Assembly: GCF_002930645.1 (NCBI RefSeq)
Contig: NZ_PSNW01000002.1
Span: forward strand, 310,001-374,000
DNA length: 64,000 nucleotides
From: Solimonas fluminis
GTDB taxonomy: Bacteria > Pseudomonadota > Gammaproteobacteria > Nevskiales > Nevskiaceae
Reading direction: 5' to 3'
The notes below the pieces were generated by a model. The model searched no databases, was not told the origin of the DNA, and was given only the letters and a program-made list of their open reading frames with translations. How positions within the stretch are numbered: position 1 is the stretch's first letter; the number at the start of each line of letters is the position of its first letter. This document shows, piece by piece, positions 59,687 to 64,000 of the stretch. The translations under genes were made by a program, and so were the position numbers.

Positions 59687-60457
59687 ATGTGGCCATTCAC
59701 CAGCGCTCCGTTCATCCCGGAAGAATATTCAGAGTGGATTCTTCAGGGCTTTTCTTGGTTGATCGAAAACTGTGGTGGATATGAAGAGCTGAAGCGCACG
59801 CCGCTGATTACGCCGACGCCGGAGTATTTTCCAAACACGGACCTCAAGGGTCACGAGTTTGTTGCCTACATGTTCGAACAGGTCCGGAAGCTCGCAGGCC
59901 TGGAAGACTGGCCTTGTGTCCTAGAGCCACATTACGAGGACGAGGAGCCGCCGCAGCCTCATGCGGCACAAGGGCTCACGCAACATGAGTCCATTGCCGG
60001 AACGTTTTCAGAAGATCATGAGAGCGGCACCGCGACAATCACTTACGATCCTGCCCTAGGCCGTCAGCCGATAGCTCTTGTGGCAACCTTCGCCCATGAG
60101 CTTAGCCACTATCTGCTTCATAGAGTGGAGAACCCTCCCCCTGGAGGCTGGGAAATGTCGGAGCTTGCCACTGACCTTGCCGCGGTTTTCATGGGATTTG
60201 GAATATTCCAGGCTAACAGCGCGTTCAGCTTTCACCAGTTCACGGAAGGCACGACGGTGGGTTGGCGAAGTTCGAGCCGTGGCTATCTTTCCGCTCCCTC
60301 GCTTCTCTTCGCCCTGGCTATCTTCGTCGTCCTGACGGACGCTGATCCCAAGGTGGCGGAGCGGCATCTGAATGCCGACCTCGTAGGGCGCTATCGGCGT
60401 GCGTTGAAGCATGCGCACTCTTTCTTCGAGAGAATCCAGGCCATGAAGAGCTTGTGA
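59687..60457 (+). CDS. HExxH protein of unknown family, AT-richer than its neighbours
   Basis: A 256-residue protein without recognised family. HELSHYLLH (about 142-150) with ELATDLAAVFMGFG (about 162-175) gives an HEXXH plus a downstream acidic group, as in zincin-type metallopeptidases. There is no signal; a hydrophobic segment PSLLFALAIFVVLTDAD lies near 205-221. The DNA is visibly less GC-rich (29 of 60 bases G/C in line 59701 and 34 of 60 in line 59761) than the genes on both sides. It is therefore a candidate for recent transfer. ATG 59687 is chosen at WPFTSAPFIPEEY. Confidence 0.8.
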   Translation: MWPFTSAPFIPEEYSEWILQGFSWLIENCGGYEELKRTPLITPTPEYFPNTDLKGHEFVAYMFEQVRKLAGLEDWPCVLEPHYEDEEPPQPHAAQGLTQHESIAGTFSEDHESGTATITYDPALGRQPIALVATFAHELSHYLLHRVENPPPGGWEMSELATDLAAVFMGFGIFQANSAFSFHQFTEGTTVGWRSSSRGYLSAPSLLFALAIFVVLTDADPKVAERHLNADLVGRYRRALKHAHSFFERIQAMKSL

Positions 60458-60471
60458 CTTGGCGAGTGCTG

Positions 60472-61089
60472 CTAAAGCAACTTCAACACCATATCCACCA
60501 ACGTCCGAGTCAACCGTTCCCGCGACAGATGCGCCGGCCGATGCAGCACGGTCTGCAGCACCGCCGCCCAGGTCATGTTCATCAGCAGGTAGGTGCTGGC
60601 CTCGGGGTCTTCGAAGTGGATGACGCGCTGGCTCTTGTACTGGCCTTCCTTCGCGAACTGCTGCAGCGTGCGCGAGAACTCCCGCACCTCGGGGATGTTC
60701 CAGAAGAAGGGCACCTCGCGTAGCGACACCCGCAGCAGGTCCTCACGCTTTTCCAGCGCGGCGATCATGCCGCGCATCCAATGGTCGATGCCGTCGTGCG
60801 GTTGTTTGGGCAGGGCGAGTGCGGCGCGCAGGCTGGTGCCCACTTCATCCATCACCTCGCGCAGGGCGCGGGCCAGCGCGGCCGCGACCAGGGATTGCTT
60901 GTGGGGGAAGTATTCGTAGAGCGAGCCGATGCTGACGCCGGCCACCTCCGCGACGCGGTTGGTGGAAATGGCTTCGTAGCCCTCTTCGACCAAGAGCCGA
61001 GTACAGGCATCCAGCATGGCCTCGACGGAGGCCCTGGCCCGCGCCTGCTGCGGTTTCTTTTTGGGCGTCAGATCAATTGCCTGCGCCAT
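60472..61089 (-). CDS. TetR/AcrR family regulator
   Basis: A 205-residue repressor with HTH ACTRLLVEEGYEAISTNRVAEVAGVSIGSLYEYFPHKQSL (about 27-66) and a C-terminal helical ligand domain. The basic N-terminus KKKPQQARARAS is typical of regulators of lipid-degradation genes. It is divergent from the RoxA-like gene across 244 bases, so it may govern it. It is convergent with the HExxH gene (14-base gap). Confidence 0.93.
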   Translation of the reverse strand: MAQAIDLTPKKKPQQARARASVEAMLDACTRLLVEEGYEAISTNRVAEVAGVSIGSLYEYFPHKQSLVAAALARALREVMDEVGTSLRAALALPKQPHDGIDHWMRGMIAALEKREDLLRVSLREVPFFWNIPEVREFSRTLQQFAKEGQYKSQRVIHFEDPEASTYLLMNMTWAAVLQTVLHRPAHLSRERLTRTLVDMVLKLL

Positions 61090-61154
61090 CGTTTGTCCCC
61101 TCCTGCTCGGTCTCCGCAGGCCCCCGGCCGAAACCGAGTAGTACCTGAGTCCTG

Positions 61155-61178
61155 GCTCGGGTTAGCTTAGGCCCGAGC
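61155..61178. promoter_or_regulatory. Candidate operator upstream of the RoxA-like gene
   Basis: GCTCGGG-TTAGCTTAGG-CCCGAGC (61155-61178), perfect seven-base arms with a ten-base spacer, lies between the divergent TetR and RoxA-like genes. It could be the TetR operator; a simple hairpin is also possible. Confidence 0.45.
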
Positions 61179-61224
61179 GGGAAGTTCCGGAAGTAGCTTT
61201 TGGGGCCGGCTGGCGTCGGAGGGG

Positions 61225-61254
61225 TTCACCCTTCGACAGGCTCAGGGCGAACGG
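61225..61254. repeat. GTCGAAG-type palindromic element
   Basis: TTCACCCTTCGACAGGCTCAGGGCGAACGG, written in two halves as TTCACCCTTCGACAGG and CTCAGGGCGAACGG, is the minus-strand form of the dispersed family. It lies 80 bases before the RoxA-like start. Confidence 0.6.
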
Positions 61255-61333
61255 AAGCGGCTCGAGGACTTCCCCCAATAAATGGCCAAGCGGCAAAGAC
61301 CGCGGCCAACCTGCGTGGGGAGGAGAGCCCTAT

Positions 61334-63775
<2,442 letters not shown>

Positions 63776-63840
63776 CGCTGCTGCCATCGCTTTCGGCAGC
63801 CGGCTTGCACGCGGCAAACCGGATACACTCCAGGCATTCC

Positions 63841-63949
63841 CTCTCCATGCGAGAGGACACGGAGTTGTTAGGGGGAGGCACCATTGCCGCCACGTTCCGC
63901 CAACAGGGGACGGGCGGCGATTTTTTTGGCGGGGCGGGACAGCCTCCCC
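63841..63949 (+). other. Possible structured RNA or terminator region after the RoxA-like gene
   Basis: Several nested complementary segments lie here: CTCTC-CATGC-GAGAG (63841-63855), GGGGAGGC (63872-63879) with GCCTCCCC (63942-63949), and GCCGCC (63886-63891) with GGCGGC (63913-63918), the last followed by seven T (63921-63927). This could be a terminator or small RNA. No known RNA family is recognised. No ribosome site and no convincing protein frame were seen. Confidence 0.4.
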
Positions 63950-63957
63950 GGCCGTCG

Positions 63958-64000
63958 CTACGCCGCCCTTGCCTGCCTCACCACCACCTGCCGCACATAG
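63958..64000 (-). CDS. Possible C-terminal end of a minus-strand gene
   Basis: Reading the minus strand from the window edge gives YVRQVVVRQARAA then TAG (63958-63960). Only 13 codons are visible, so this is no more than a possibility; the tail RQVVVRQARAA has the composition of a protein end. It would be convergent with the RoxA-like gene, with the hairpin region between. Confidence 0.3.
   Translation of the reverse strand, partial: YVRQVVVRQARAA

Noticed and set aside
63848-64000. An open plus-strand frame starting at ATG 63848 and running to the window end
   Set aside because: No ribosome site, the ATG lies in a small hairpin loop, and the translation is low-complexity and passes through the T-run.

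Overview
The window is a dense, high-GC, protein-only stretch of a gammaproteobacterial chromosome. It begins inside rnpA and continues yidD-yidC-mnmE, the classical block close to the replication origin. Codon use, the PDH E1/E2 pair (homodimeric-type AceE), the many dispersed GTGGGAGCGGC...GCCGC palindromes (REP-like), and the RoxA-like and linalool-dehydratase-like proteins suggest an aerobic degrader of the Nevskiales/Solimonadaceae or Xanthomonadales kind. That placement is inference; there is no rRNA or tRNA in the window to test it. I saw no insertion sequence, integrase, CRISPR array or prophage.

Layout. 1-3.6 kb: rnpA end, yidD, yidC, mnmE. 3.6-9.6 kb: an Asp-nucleophile hydrolase plus a double SnoaL protein facing a TetR regulator; a methyltransferase facing a MerR regulator across a MerR-type promoter; then a tightly overlapped run (MerR, DUF2784, thioesterase-like, Nudix, hydrolase). 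9.8-15.2 kb: a LysR regulator divergent from aceE-aceF. 15.3-18.3 kb: SH3 protein, MBL hydrolase and a three-gene envelope cassette with a shared 60-residue domain. 18.4-20.3 kb: cytochrome b561 and two YceI proteins. 20.4-24.4 kb: three tandem paralogous lipoproteins, each with its own copy of one terminator. 24.4-33 kb: M13 peptidase, MsrB, amidotransferase, patatin, glycosyltransferase, S9 peptidase.

33-36.7 kb: a TetR regulator faces an MpaB/Lcp-family oxygenase and a membrane-anchored relative of linalool dehydratase/isomerase across a clean 22-bp palindrome. 36.9-44.3 kb: quinone reductase, a TlpA-DUF4266-DUF3570 envelope redox set, GST, DUF2200, an AraC/SDR pair and ApbE, the flavin transferase that may serve the TlpA set. 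44.4-50.8 kb: a GST-ArsR-AHSA1 operon, a TAXI-type binding protein, a MerR/OYE pair with a second 19-bp-spacer promoter, and an MBL lactonase-like protein. 51-54.7 kb: molybdopterin oxidoreductase, GFA protein, small proteins. 54.7-57.7 kb, all on the minus strand: a 63-residue protein, an N-formylglutamate amidohydrolase-like enzyme, a transglutaminase-like protein, then a protein made of ten 13-residue repeats with a partner. 57.9-63.8 kb: Crp/Fnr regulator, sulfotransferase-like protein, an AT-richer HExxH protein, TetR and a three-haem RoxA-like lipoprotein.

The most promising undescribed material is the TetR-oxygenase-Ldi-like locus (33.0-36.7 kb), possibly related in purpose to the RoxA-like cytochrome (61.3 kb), and the 13-residue repeat protein locus (54.7-55.5 kb).
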